This document shows, piece by piece, positions 47,180-58,705 of a stretch of DNA of 64,000 bases. The stretch lies in assembly GCA_016490735.1 (NCBI GenBank), contig JAEMWC010000626.1, positions 357,501 to 421,500 of the forward strand, read 5' to 3'. The notes below the pieces were generated by a model. The model made no database searches. It was not told the DNA's origin and saw only the letters and a program-made list of their open reading frames with translations. The position numbers and the translations under genes are program-made. This DNA is from Pachyseris speciosa (taxonomy: Eukaryota; Cnidaria; Anthozoa; Scleractinia; Pachyseridae). Numbering within the stretch: the stretch's first letter is position 1; each line of letters begins with the position of its first letter.

Positions 47180-47479
47180 TTAGGTCGCGTTGCTATGTTC
47201 TGAAACGGCGGAGGATTGGGTTCGAGCAAGCCGTATGTCTCTATCGTGTTCCTTAATCCGTTCATGCATAGATCTTCCTGTCTCTCCCATATAAACCTTA
47301 CCACATTCGCAGGGAATCTTGTAGACTACACCGTCTTGTTTTACTGGATCGAAAATGTCCTTAGGTCGCACTAGGTGTGATCTAAGAGTTGTGTCAGATC
47401 TGAAAACAGTCCGTATGCCTTGTTGTTGTAGGCAACGGCGAAGAGCCTCCGATGTGCCTTTGACGTATGGCAGAACCAC
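47180..47479 (-). pseudogene. PLE-B GIY-YIG endonuclease fragment
   Basis: The sequence runs VVLPYVKGTSEALRRCLQQQ, then a segment ending DIFDPVKQDGVVYKIPCECG, then KVYMGETGRSMHERIKEHDR. VVYKIPC...YMGETGRS is the GIY-YIG signature with its conserved basic residues. The frame closes at 47180 (AVSEHSNAT) and has no RT upstream. The neighbour beyond 47482 is an unrelated repeat, so this is a truncated copy. Confidence 0.82.
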
Positions 47480-47489
47480 ATTGACAGAC

Positions 47490-47588
47490 CAACATTGTTG
47501 AGGGGACGGTGGGAGAAGAAGTTTGCGCGATCAGGAGGACCTTAACTCGGTCGGTGGTGGTGTCTCAAGTATTTTTGCAACTGGTTGT
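47490..47588. repeat. Repeat shared with 45636-45732
   Basis: Second copy of the block described at 45636, directly beside the truncated PLE-B. Confidence 0.7.
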
Positions 47589-48501
47589 AGCTCCCTACCG
47601 TACCGTCGCTCCGCCCCCTCTCCGTTGCACTCCTTGCTCTTTCTTCTCGCTTTTCCTCTCGCTTTTCCTCTCGCTTTCCCTCTCACTTTTTCCTTCCCTC
47701 TCTAGGGCCTGCTACGTAGGCTAAGATATGCAGCTAGGGGCTTATGTCAGATTGCTAAACTTATTTCTGTCATTATCCAGCGAATCTGCGTTTTCACAAA
47801 TCTTCAGCAAAAAAGCAAAAGGATCTGCCAGCTGCACTTGTTATGCTGCTCTCAGGTTCAGACAACTTCTTGGTCTTAAACAAAATGTCATCAAAACAGG
47901 TAAATTACCCGTTATTCATGCTAGAAAGGGGATGGAAAGGAAGTGAAAAGGGAGAGGGGAGTAATCCACTCCCTCCTCCCCCACTCCCCCCATCCCCTTT
48001 CTACAAGCTTCTACGCCCGCCACGCAGGGTTACGTCCTTGAGTATTACTTTGAAAATTTCCAGTTGAGAATTAAACTCTCCATTCTAATATCGTGGTCTC
48101 CGCAATCAGTGCCAGGAAACTACAGGAAACCCCATCCCCTTTAATCCATTATTTTCCTTTCCTTAATAGGAACTCGTTCCCAATTTCGGCTTAAAATATA
48201 AGTAGTTCGCGCTCCAATTTTCAGCTAGCCTCCCACGCAGTCGTGAGAATCTAATTTCAGCACCTTCTTCGCTGGTCATCGTTTCCATTCAACATGCATA
48301 ACCCTTTTCCAAACGCTTTTCAAATTTCCTTTCAAGTCCTGTTTAACAATTACAGATTATGGATATAAAACTCTTTACCTTTAAAACAGATCTATTATGA
48401 AGAAGTATGAATCGTTTTCTTTACCCTGTACCTGTCAACATGAGTTCAGCACCTTCTTCGCCTTTGCACAGTTTTGCGGTTAGGCCACTCCTTTCTCACA
48501 A
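47589..48501. other. No gene recognised
   Basis: A pyrimidine-rich TCTCGCTTTTCC tandem stretch near 47643-47690, otherwise no supported feature. Confidence 0.5.
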
Positions 48502-48770
48502 TTGAAATAATATTGAAGAATTCCTTTTTTGCTATTCACCGATTAGATAGTTATCTATACACGTGATAAAAAAAACCCCGCAAATTTCTCTTATTTATTT
48601 GTTCCGTCCTTTCCCTACCCATCCCATAACACAACAAACAAACCGATATTCATAGTCACTTTCAGTGTAACGCAAGACAGCAGGCGAAGTTATTCTTCTT
48701 GGTTATATAAACGGTCCGCGATGTTGAGTTTGTTGCTTGGAAACGCTGCAGGTTGTAGCCGCATGAAAAC
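48502..48770. repeat. ~270-bp inverted repeat, right partner
   Basis: Partner of 44731-45000 in opposite orientation. Confidence 0.75.
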
Positions 48771-49152
48771 CATCAATGATGAATCGGGTCGCTTATGTTT
48801 GCTGGAAGCATTCAGAGCATTTTCTCAGTGGACAGGCCGTGAGTGTATCCGAGTGTATGTTTGCATATGCTTGATTCAAAATTATTAGCATAATGTCTTT
48901 TTTGTTTTTTGTGTCCCCTCAAGATGCATATAATGTCGGCAATTACAAAATTGCAAACGTTTAACTTTGAATTTATTATTTTCCATCTTGTGGTTTACAA
49001 CGTGATTTAACGAAATTTATTCAATAGACTACTAACAACCGCCAATGTTTACTTTGTGGTCTCGCATTGAGGCAATACAGACTGGTGAAGTGAATGCAAC
49101 GTTTTACCACAACACAGGATTTCTATTGCATGCAATCATTAAAGGTAGTTAA

Positions 49153-49715
49153 AGTGCTACTACGATCAGAAAATCGCTCGTCTTTTTTCTTCAAATTTCG
49201 AAAGTGTGTTTGCTTAACACCCTACTCGCGAAATTTCAAGCTTTAATTTCAAGCAGAAGACTGTTTACTTTGAGTGCAACTTTTTAATTTAACGGTCCGC
49301 CATTACTCACGTTCGTAACTGACCGATTAGGCCTCGGAGAGCTGGATCCAAGATAAAATGACGTTATATGCTCACTAGTTTAACATTGAAGTGTGTGAAT
49401 GCAGCTTATTAAGTATGCAAAACACGAGTTGAGAGTCTGAAACCTCAAAATTCCCGTGCTGCATACTAAATCAGGCGGGTTTACACACATTGCATTCTTA
49501 CTCTTGTGACCTTTTTACGTCATTTTGTCCTCGATCCAGTTCTCTCAAGATTTTGAAGTTAGTAATGGCGGATCACTAAATAGAAATATTTCTGTCAAAA
49601 TAAAAAACTGATTTCTACAAATTAAAGCTTGAAATTTCGCGAGTTGGTTGTTAAGCAAACACACTTTCGAAATTTGAAGAAAAAACACAAGTGATTTTCT
49701 GATCGTAGTAGCACT
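49153..49715. mobile_element. MITE, 563 bp, TTAA-flanked
   Basis: The ends AGTGCTACTACGATCAGAAA and their reverse complement are flanked by TTAA (49149-49152, 49716-49719). Inverted similarity continues inward for over 100 bp (GAAATTTCAAGCTTTAA; CTTCAAATTTCGAAAGTGTG). No transposase. Confidence 0.75.
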
Positions 49716-50740
49716 TTAAGACCCATTGTTTGGAATCTGTACGGTAAAATTAATTCTTTTCGCCAACTTTTACAATTATGTAAATGAATTTTGACACCAA
49801 CGATAATTACGTAAACACATGGATTTTCCTGGACTTCTTGGTGTGTGGAAGCTAAGGTGATACCCGCCGGTTTGAAGAGATACACCAGTTTATTGGTGTA
49901 TAGACATTGCTGTGATGTGTTTTTCTAAAATCACGATTTAGACCAAACGTTTTAGATTTCTTTCCTTTAATTTAGTTAATTTTCGATATGAAATTAAGGC
50001 TCTAGAGAAGGGTGTCTTCTAATGACGCTGGAATGCGTAAGATTTTTTGTAAGTTTCCATATTTTTTCTGTGAACTAACTGAATATAACTTGAAACCAGT
50101 AGCAAAATAGATTTCAGTGAGCTAGATTTTTGCAAAGAGCGCGCTTGACAAAATCTGTGAAATTTAAACTTTCCATCGCTATCAGTTCGGGCAGGTGAGC
50201 CAAAATTCAATTGGGGCTTGTGGCGGGGCAAAAAGAGGAGGAAGGATTGGAAAAAATTAACATGTATAGCATTATTTAACATGTGTACCAAACCCTTTTT
50301 AAGGTCAAAATATAAAGAAAAACGTATTTTGGTCGCCAAGTCGAGAGGACCCTTCTTAGCGGGACTCCCTCTTAATCATTCGATAATTCAAAGTGGCTCT
50401 ACACCGTACGTTCAGATTTTCACAAAACTTTCTAGAAAGCTGAATTTTGATATGCTGATTGAAATTCCATGATGAAAAAACGGGGGTCGTCCGACTTGTT
50501 TTTGAGTTACAGGCACATAAACCCAAAATTAAAGGTGTTTCTAAGAGGCTGTACTGTATTTATATGTAAAAAACACGATAACGACTTGTTGAGAAACTAG
50601 AGGCTACAATTAGCCTAGACTCGGGCTTGCAAAAACAGTATTGTATACCTAATTTAGCGCGAAACAAAACAATTGAGAGAAGTCTGTCTTTCTTACATCT
50701 GACGCATTGCGCTTAGCTTGTGTTGGAGTCTATTTCTTTG

Positions 50741-51060
50741 TAGTGTATATCACTAGACCCCTATCAGATCAATATATATATCCCTTTAAAATTACAAAAT
50801 TACTTTACAGCTCAACCATTGAGAACAATGATAATAAATACTAGTTAAAAAAATATTTATAAAAGAAGAAGAAAAAGAGAGACGAAAAAAAAAAACAAAA
50901 ACGAAAAAGCCCACGATAGGTGACACTAGCTGAAGTCGAACCTGGCAGTAACAATGACCTTTGGACCACTGAGGTATTATTATCATTGTTAGCAATGGAT
51001 GAGCTGTAAAGCAATTTTGTAATTTTAAAGGGATATATGTTGATCTGATAGGGGTCTAGG
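50741..51060. repeat. Inverted repeat with TTTAAAGGGATATATNTTGATCTGAT
   Basis: The block from ACTAGACCCCTATCAGATC to AACAATGATAATAA (about 50750-50840) recurs inverted at about 50975-51060. The right arm is also the start of the duplicated segment below. Confidence 0.7.
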
Positions 51061-51289
51061 GAAATACACTGCTTTGCAAAAAACTAAGCACACCTGTTTT
51101 CGCTTCGATTAATATTTCTGCTAAGTGTTTGAGAAAGGAAACGCTTATCAAACGATGTAGGATTTTTTCGCATAAACGTTAATGGCGTCTCGGTGAAATG
51201 TAGAAGAAAAAATAATCTGTTTACAAATACGTCATTGAAAACATAAGAAAGAGAGTGAGGTTTCTGCGGTCAATTTCACGTCACGTAAG

Positions 51290-51960
51290 AAATAGATATC
51301 GGAAATCAATCGATACACTCGATATCAATCGATAACAATCGCCGATTGCTATCGATTAATATCGGTAATCGATAAGAATCGAACTCACAGAAAAAATTAT
51401 CGATTTTTATCGGTTGGCAAAAATCGATAACAATCGATAATAATCGATAATTATCGATAACAGTCGATAATCAAAAAAAGTATTTATTTCTAACATACTA
51501 CTGAAGACTGGCGTTGTTATCCAGTAGCCGAGGGTTGCACACCGCTACTTTGGCCGCAACTTCTTCTTCTTCCTGTATTATGAACTGCGCTGAAGCTGAA
51601 GATCGATAAAAAGACCAAATGTTCCTGTTATTGTTTTTGTTCCTATAGTATTTTGTTGATAGTTGCATGCTGTGATGATTGAATGACTCAATAAAACCAT
51701 ACGGACAACATTTTGTCGATGATTAACTTGTAAAACGACAACAATCGTTTCCGATAACAATCGATAATAATCGATAACATTCGATAAATCAATCGTTATC
51801 GATTTCTATTGGAAATCGATATCAATCGAACTCACAACTTTATTTCTTTCTCGATTTCTATCGATTGGTATCGGAAATCGATATCAATCTTCGATTGTTA
51901 TCGATTGCTATTGATTGATATTGATTATCGGTTTATCGATTGACAACGCCTGGAATTAGA
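51290..51960. repeat. ATCGAT/CGATAA-rich simple repeat, copy 1
   Basis: Two clusters (about 51290-51480 and 51740-51955) of irregular ATCGATAACA-like words flank a ~250-bp non-repetitive core, with the clusters in partly inverted sense. Confidence 0.85.
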
Positions 51961-52273
51961 AAAATCTGGAGTTAAGTTTGGTCATGTTAAACGCTTTCTT
52001 CTCGCTGTTGAACTTGCAAACATTCGTATGGACACTTCTCTTAACATATTAGTTGTTCAGACTTCAAAGACACAAGGTTAATCGATGTTTTCCGATACGG
52101 TGACAACAGGCATCATTCATCGGTTAGTGTCTGTTTCTTTGCAGTGTATATCCATAGACCACTATAAACATATATCCCTTGTAAATTGCTTTACAGTTCA
52201 ACCATTTATAACTTACAATAATTATCACAATTGTAAAAAAATATTTTAAAACGAAGATGAAAAAAGAAGAACG

Positions 52274-52275
<2 letters not shown>

Positions 52276-52323
<48 letters not shown>

Positions 52324-52343
52324 GCCAAGAACTGGAAAATACA

Positions 52344-52409
<66 letters not shown>
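52276..52409. repeat. (TA)n microsatellites, copy 1
   Basis: Two TA runs separated by about 28 bases. Confidence 0.95.
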
Positions 52410-52412
<3 letters not shown>

Positions 52413-52632
52413 AAAAGGTAACGATAGCGGGAGTAGGACCCGGAACATCTGCATCGCAAGCGGTGACGATGACTGCTAGGCCACGCTCATTCAGAATAGC
52501 TAATTAGGTAAAAATAGTTTACTTATTCCAAAATGACCGCCGTAAGTGAGCTTTGTGGCTGAAACTCGACGACGACAACGACGACGAAGAAAAACGGAGC
52601 TAATTTTCAGACTGGGGCGACGTTTCTACCCC

Positions 52633-54075
52633 CAACAACAACAACAACAACAACGACAACTTTATTGACCCTTACACTTGCGAAAAATTGAGTTAACATG
52701 AAATAAAAATTAAAACTAAAAGGGTGTTGGCTTCCTAAAATAACTAGAAAGTTAACAAGGTTAGGAAGCCAAATTACATAGAATAGATTACAATATTAGG
52801 GTCGGAATGGCACACACACACACAATTGAACTATAAATAACTATAAATAAACGAAATTTACAAGTCGTGGGGAAAAGACAAATATATTAGGAATGAAATC
52901 CTGAATACGATATATGAAGGATCAAATTTAGAGCAGCAAATAAATCACAGCAATAGTTGGGAAGGGAAGGGAAGGGAAAACAGAAAACCAAGGTGACATT
53001 AATATTGACACAGCAATTCATTTTTTAATTTTTTTTTAATTTACTGAAAGGGGTTGACTTTATTTCTTTCCCAAGAGAGTTCCATACCTTTGGTCCTTGA
53101 AAGCCAATATTAAATATTCCATAGTTTGTTCTAGCCCGAGGCAGGTAATAAGATTGATTTGCTGCACTTCGTGTATTGTAGTTATGGATACTGAGTACTG
53201 AATTAAAGAAGCTATCAAAATTAGAAAGTAATAACTTGTTGTGAAATTTATACATAAAAAGTGCAATATGAAATTTAACAAGATCAGAGAGCTTCATAAT
53301 TGCTAATAATCTAAACAGTGGAGATGAGTGTTCATCAAATGAGAAAAAAGTCATGATTCGCACTGCTTTTTTCTGTGAAATATATAGAGGCTGAAGTGTA
53401 GTTGAGTATGTATTACCCCAGATAATTATACCACAAGTCAGAAATGGGTAGATTAAAGAGTAGTAAGGATTAGTAAGAATATCAATATTAACATAATGGC
53501 GAAGCTTAGACAATATGCCTACACTTCTTTTAATTTTCTTTACATTACACGCAAGTTGAGGTTTCCAGGATAAATTTGAATCAATTAAAATTCCTAGGTA
53601 TTTAGTACAGGAATCCTGCTGCAACTGTTTCCTATTGAAAGTTAGGTGGAAGTTGAATGTTACTTTCCTTTGAGGAGGATGAAAAATTACAAAACTGTTT
53701 TTTTCTATATCGAGAGAAAGTTTATTTGCACAAAGCCAGGAATTAACATTAGAGAGTTCATTGTTAATACTTGCCTATAGAGAGGTGAGATTCTTATGTT
53801 TGCAGAATAAATTGGTGTCCTCAGCAAATAAATGGAAATCAAAAACTTTAGAGCAATGGTGAAAGTCATTAATATATAACAAGAAAAGGATTGGTCCAAG
53901 GACTGACCCCTGAGGAACGCCGCATGAAATATTGACAGAGGTAGAAGTTACACCATTTACAGTGACTGTTTGCGACGATTTGCAAGATATGAGCTAAGCC
54001 ACTGATTTGCAATCCCACGTATGCCATAGAACTCCATTTTTTTAAACAATATCTCATGATTTATGGTATCAAATT
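52633..54075 (-). pseudogene. 5'-truncated LINE reverse transcriptase, copy 1
   Basis: Reading the minus strand gives [20 protein letters not shown], then [16 protein letters not shown] (catalytic box FAED instead of F/YADD), one TAG, then NSWLCANKLSLDIEKN, CTKYLGILIDSNLSWKP and the C-terminal FQGPKVWNSLGKEIKS. The 3' end has AATAAAG and a (GTT)n tail (52633-52662 on the plus strand). The 5' end stops at ATGGTATCAAAT, where copy 2 continues. Dead. Confidence 0.82.
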
Positions 54076-54923
54076 TTTCTACTTGAAATTAGACATATAA
54101 ATGACAAACTGACATGACATCTAAGCTAAAACACATGTGGGTAGGAGAGCGCCTGTTTTGCTTAAATCTAGCTCAGGCTTAGTACTTGCCAAGATCAAAG
54201 TTTCCTTTTGGATGCGGCGTCGATTACACAGATTAAAGTAGCGTACTAAACCAAATATCGTGATGGCGAACAGCATCACAGCAAACAATAGGAGAATTAT
54301 ATCTACGTAGAGATGTTATCGCTCAAATTTCGACCGAACATATGACACTTTCAAGGTATCAAATGTCGAAAATGAGATCACTTAATTCACAGGGGAAGGA
54401 ACAAATCAAAAATCATTTCAAACCTACTATTTTTGCACAGAATGTCCTGCGAGGTGTCGCCTTCTAAATGCCAATTACTGGACTTCACGGACGTTGAAAA
54501 TCGCTTGAACAGGCCGGGGAATGTTTTGCCGTTATTTTCAATTACGTTTTTTGTTTGTAGCCTGGTTCGAATTCAAGACCGATTTCACTCTGAGTGCCTG
54601 TAAATGATCCGCGACACCTACTGTTTAAGGCTTAAGACTTGTTACCACCAATAGCAAATACCTCTGGCCAGTATTCTTACGCAGCTAAGTAAGCCGGCCT
54701 GATCAAATCACTCTGTCGTTTGGCTGAAAATTGTGATGTAGTGAAGTTAATCGTTAATTGATTTGAGATAGAAAGGGACCAAATGAAAAAATAGCGATAG
54801 AGGGAGTGCGGGTATAGAAGGAAGAATACCACTTACAGTGCCTGCAGCTGGGTATTGTAATCAAAAACGCCAGTGGGCAGTTCCGTCAGCTGGTTGGCGT
54901 GCAGGGACCTACCAAAGATAGAA

Positions 54924-55398
54924 AAAGCTTGTGGGATGTGGCTGGAGTGACAAGGATACTTCACAAATTAATGTGACCAAGTAAGCTGAAGCCACTCAAA
55001 AGGCACTAAGGCCACAAGTTAGCGGGCATTACCCCTTAAATCTACCAAAGCAAAGATTGAGCCCAAGAATTAGCAGCCATGGACAGCTCTTTCGGCCTTG
55101 TTAGACCTTATTAGCATAGCATAGCTAATGCACAGGCTCAAGGACCCACATATCAATGAAACAAGCAATCAAAACGTAAAGCTTGTGGGATGTGGCTGGA
55201 GTGACAAGAATACTTCACAAATTAACGTGATCAAGTAAGCTGAAGCCACTCAAAAGGCACTAAGGCCACAAGGTAGTGGGCATAACCCCTTAAATCTACC
55301 AAAGCAAAGATTGAGCCCAAGGATTAGCAGCCATGGACAGCTCTTCGGCCTTGTTAGGCCTTGTGACTCCAGCCACATCCCACAAGCTTTACGTTTTT
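54924..55398. repeat. Retrozyme-like 254-bp tandem array, copy A (decayed)
   Basis: Units begin AAAGCTTGTGGGATGTGGCT at 54924 and 55178 (254 bp apart). The second unit ends abruptly in a ~35-bp inverted copy of the unit start (55364-55398). There is no protein frame. Hammerhead positions are mutated. Confidence 0.8.
55076..55120 (-). ncRNA. Degenerate hammerhead motif in array A
   Basis: Same frame as array B, but the core reads CTAATAA, with two invariant G positions lost. The corresponding site in unit 2 (55330 onward) also lacks the core. Confidence 0.5.
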
Positions 55399-55779
55399 GG
55401 GGTTGAAGTCAAACCCGGCTTATTTGGATCCGAGGCAGTAACGATGACCTTTGGACCACTGAGGTATTATTATCATTGTTCTTAATGGTTGAGCTGTAAA
55501 GCAATTTTGTAATTTTAAAGGGATATATGTTGATCTGATAGGGGTCTAGGGAAATACACTGCTTTGCAAAAAACTAAGCACACTTGTTTTCGCTTCGATT
55601 AATATTTCTGCTAAGTGTTTGAGAAAGGAAACGCTTATCAAACGATGTAGGATTTTTCGCATAAACGTTAATAGAGTCTCGGTGAAATGTAGGAGAAAAA
55701 ATAATCTGTTTACAAATACGTCATTGAAAACATAAGAAAGAGAGTTAGGTTTCTGCGGTCGATTTCACGTCACGTAAGA

Positions 55780-56440
55780 AATAGATATCGGAAATCAATC
55801 GATACACTCGATATCAATCGATAACAATCGCCGATTGCTATCGATTAATATCGGTAATCGATAAGAATCGAACTCACAGAAAAAATTATCGATTTTTATC
55901 GGTTGGCAAAAATCGATAACAATCGATAATAATCGATAATTATCGATAACAGTCGATAATCAAAAAAAGTATTTATTTCTAACATACTACTGAAGACTGG
56001 CGTTGTTATCCAGTAGCCGAGGGTTGCACACCGCTACTTTGGCCGCAACTTCTTCTTCTTCCTGTATTATGAACTGCGCTGAAGCTGAAGATCGATAAAA
56101 AGACCAAATGTTCCTGTTATTGTTTTTGTTCCTATAGTATTTTGTTGATAGTTGCATGCTGTGATGATTGAATGACTCAATAAAACCATACGGACAACAT
56201 TTTGTCGATGATTAACTTGTAAAACGACAACAATCGTTTCCGATAACAATCGATAATAATCGATAACATTCGATAAATCAATCGTTATCGATTTCTATTG
56301 GAAATCGATATCAATCGAACTCACAACTTTATTTCTTTCTCGATTTCTATCGATTGGTATCGGAAATCGATATCAATCTTCGATTGTTATCGATTGCTAT
56401 TGATTGATATTGATTATCGGTTTATCGATTGACAACGCCT
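55780..56440. repeat. ATCGAT/CGATAA-rich simple repeat, copy 2
   Basis: Near-identical to 51290-51960. Confidence 0.85.
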
Positions 56441-56762
56441 GGAATTAGAAAAATCTGGAGTTAAGTTTGGTCATGTTAAACGCTTTCTTCTCGCTGTTGA
56501 ACTTGCAAACATTCGTATGGACACTTCTCTTAACATATTAGTTGTTCAGACTTCAAAGACACAAGGTTAATCGATGTTTTCCGATACGGTGACAACAGGC
56601 ATCATTCATCGGTTAGTGTCTGTTTCTTTGCAGTGTATATCCATAAACCACTATAAACATATATCCCTTGTAAATTGCTTTACAGTTCAACCATTTATAA
56701 CTTACAATAATTATCACAATTGTAAAAAAATATTTTAAAACGAAGATGAAAAAAGAAGAACG

Positions 56763-56765
<3 letters not shown>

Positions 56766-56797
<32 letters not shown>

Positions 56798-56812
56798 ATA
56801 TATATATGTATG

Positions 56813-56868
<56 letters not shown>
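56766..56868. repeat. (TA)n microsatellites, copy 2
   Basis: Shorter and differently interrupted (TATGTATG) than in copy 1, where the spacer between runs is unrelated. Confidence 0.9.
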
Positions 56869-56871
<3 letters not shown>

Positions 56872-57089
56872 AAAAGGTAACGATAGCGGGAGTAGAACCC
56901 GGAACATCTGCATCGCAAGCGGTGACGATGACTGCTAGGCCACGCTCATTCAGAATAGCTAATTAGGTAAAAATAGTTTACTTATTCCAAAATGACCGCC
57001 GTAAGTGAGCTTTGTGGCTGAAACTCGACGACGACAACGACGACGAAGAAAAACGGAGCTAATTTTCAGACTGGGGCGACGTTTCTACC

Positions 57090-58705
57090 CCCAACAACAA
57101 CAACAACAACGACAACTTTATTGACCCTTACACTTGCGAAAAATTGAGTTAACATGAAATAAAAATTAAAACTAAAAGGGTGTTGGCTTCCTAAAATAAC
57201 TAGAAAGTTAACAAGGTTAGGAAGCCAAAATTACATAGAATAGATTACAATATTAGGGTCGGAATGGCACACACACACACACAATTGAACTATAAATAAC
57301 TATAACTAAACGAAATTTACAAGTCGTGGGGAAAAGACAAATATATTAGGAATGAAATCCTGAATACGATATATGAAGGATCAAATTTAGAGCAGCAAAT
57401 AAATCACAGCAATAGTTGGGAAGGGAAGGGAAGGGAAAACAGAAAACCAAGGTGACATTAATATTGACACAGCAATTCATTTTTTAATTTTTTTTTTAAT
57501 TTACTGAAAGGGGTTGACTTTATTTCTTTCCCAAGAGAGTTCCATACCTTTGGTCCTTGAAAGCGAATATTAAATATTCCATAATTTGTTCTAGCCCGAG
57601 GCAGGTAATAAGATTGATTTGCTGCACTTCGTGTATTGTAGTTATGGATACTGAGTACTGAATTAAAGAAGCTATCAAAATTAGAAAGTAATAACTTGTT
57701 GTGAAATTTATACATAAAAAGTGCAATATGAAATTTAACAAGATCAGAGAGCTTCATAATTGCTAATAATCTAAACAGTGGAGATGAGTGTTCATCAAAT
57801 GAGAAAAAAGTCATGATTCGCACTGCTTTTTTCTGTAAAATATATAGAGGCTGAAGTGTAGTTGAGTATGTATTACCCCAGATAATTATACCACAAGTCA
57901 GAAATGGGTAGATTAAAGAGTAGTAAGGATTAGTAAGAATATCAATATTAACATAATGGCGAAGCTTAGACAATATGCCTACACTTCTTTTAATTTTCTT
58001 TACATTACACGCAAGTTGAGGTTTCCAGGATAAATTTGAATCAATTAAAATTCCTAGGTATTTAGTACAGGAATCCTACTGCAACTGTTTCCCATTTAAA
58101 GTTAGGTGGAAGTTGAATGTTACTTTCCTTTGAGGAGGATGAAAAATTACAAAACTGTTTTTTTCTATATCGAGAGAAAGTTTATTTGCACAAAGCCAGG
58201 AATTAACATTAGAGAGTTCATTGTTAATACTTGCCTATAGAGAGGTGAGATTCTTATGTTTGCAGAATAAATTGGTGTCCTCAGCAAATAAATGGAAATC
58301 AAAAACTTTAGAGCAATGGTGAAAGTCATTAATATATAACAAGAAAAGGATTGGTCCAAGGACTGACCCCTGAGGAACGCCGCATGAAATATTGACAGAG
58401 GTAGAAGTTACACCATTTACAGTGACTGTTTGCGACGATTTGCAAGATATGAGCTAAGCCACTGATTTGCAATCCCACGTATGCCATAGAACTCCATTTT
58501 TTTAAACAATATCTCATGATTTATGGTATCAAATGCCTTACTGAAATCTAAGAATATACAACAAGAAAAATCCCTCTCATCAATTGCCCTTTGAATTCTA
58601 TCGATAATACTAAGGATGGCATGATCAGTGGAATGCTTAGCCCTAAAACCAAATTGGTTATAAAAAAAAAAACACTTTTTTCTTTTCAAGGAAATCAACT
58701 AATCT
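57090..58705 (-). pseudogene. 5'-truncated LINE reverse transcriptase, copy 2 (longer)
   Basis: Includes everything in copy 1 plus the upstream RT part NQFGFRAKHSTDHAILSIID, CCIFLDFSKAFDTINHEILF (motif A) and [17 protein letters not shown]. The FAED box and the TAG are shared with copy 1, so they predate the duplication. An A-rich indel occurs near 58665. The (GTT)n tail is two units shorter than in copy 1. Confidence 0.84.

Larger units (their letters stand above)
46785..47482 (-). mobile_element. Penelope-like element, family PLE-B, 3' fragment 1
   Basis: Contains the endonuclease coding end (47180-47479), a ~320-base 3' region and a hammerhead motif at the 3' end. A related fragment is at 61545-62075. 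The RT part is missing. Confidence 0.8.
50944..55398. repeat. Tandem segmental duplication, copy 1
   Basis: From GGCAGTAAC at about 50944 the sequence repeats at about 55434, offset 4490 bp, with very few substitutions. Offsets change at a (TA)n run and at a 730-bp block present only in copy 2 (58536-59265). It includes ATCGAT-rich DNA, a truncated LINE, a tRNA-like remnant (minus, about 52430-52492) and a retrozyme-like array. It also includes unique-looking DNA at 54080-54920 with no gene. Confidence 0.9.

Noticed and set aside
49622..49885. 87-codon minus-strand frame
   Set aside because: Lies in the inverted arm of the TTAA-flanked MITE and adjacent DNA; a chance frame.
52124..52459. Frame with long YIYIYI runs
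   Set aside because: Microsatellite translation; flanks are a tRNA-like remnant and repeat DNA.
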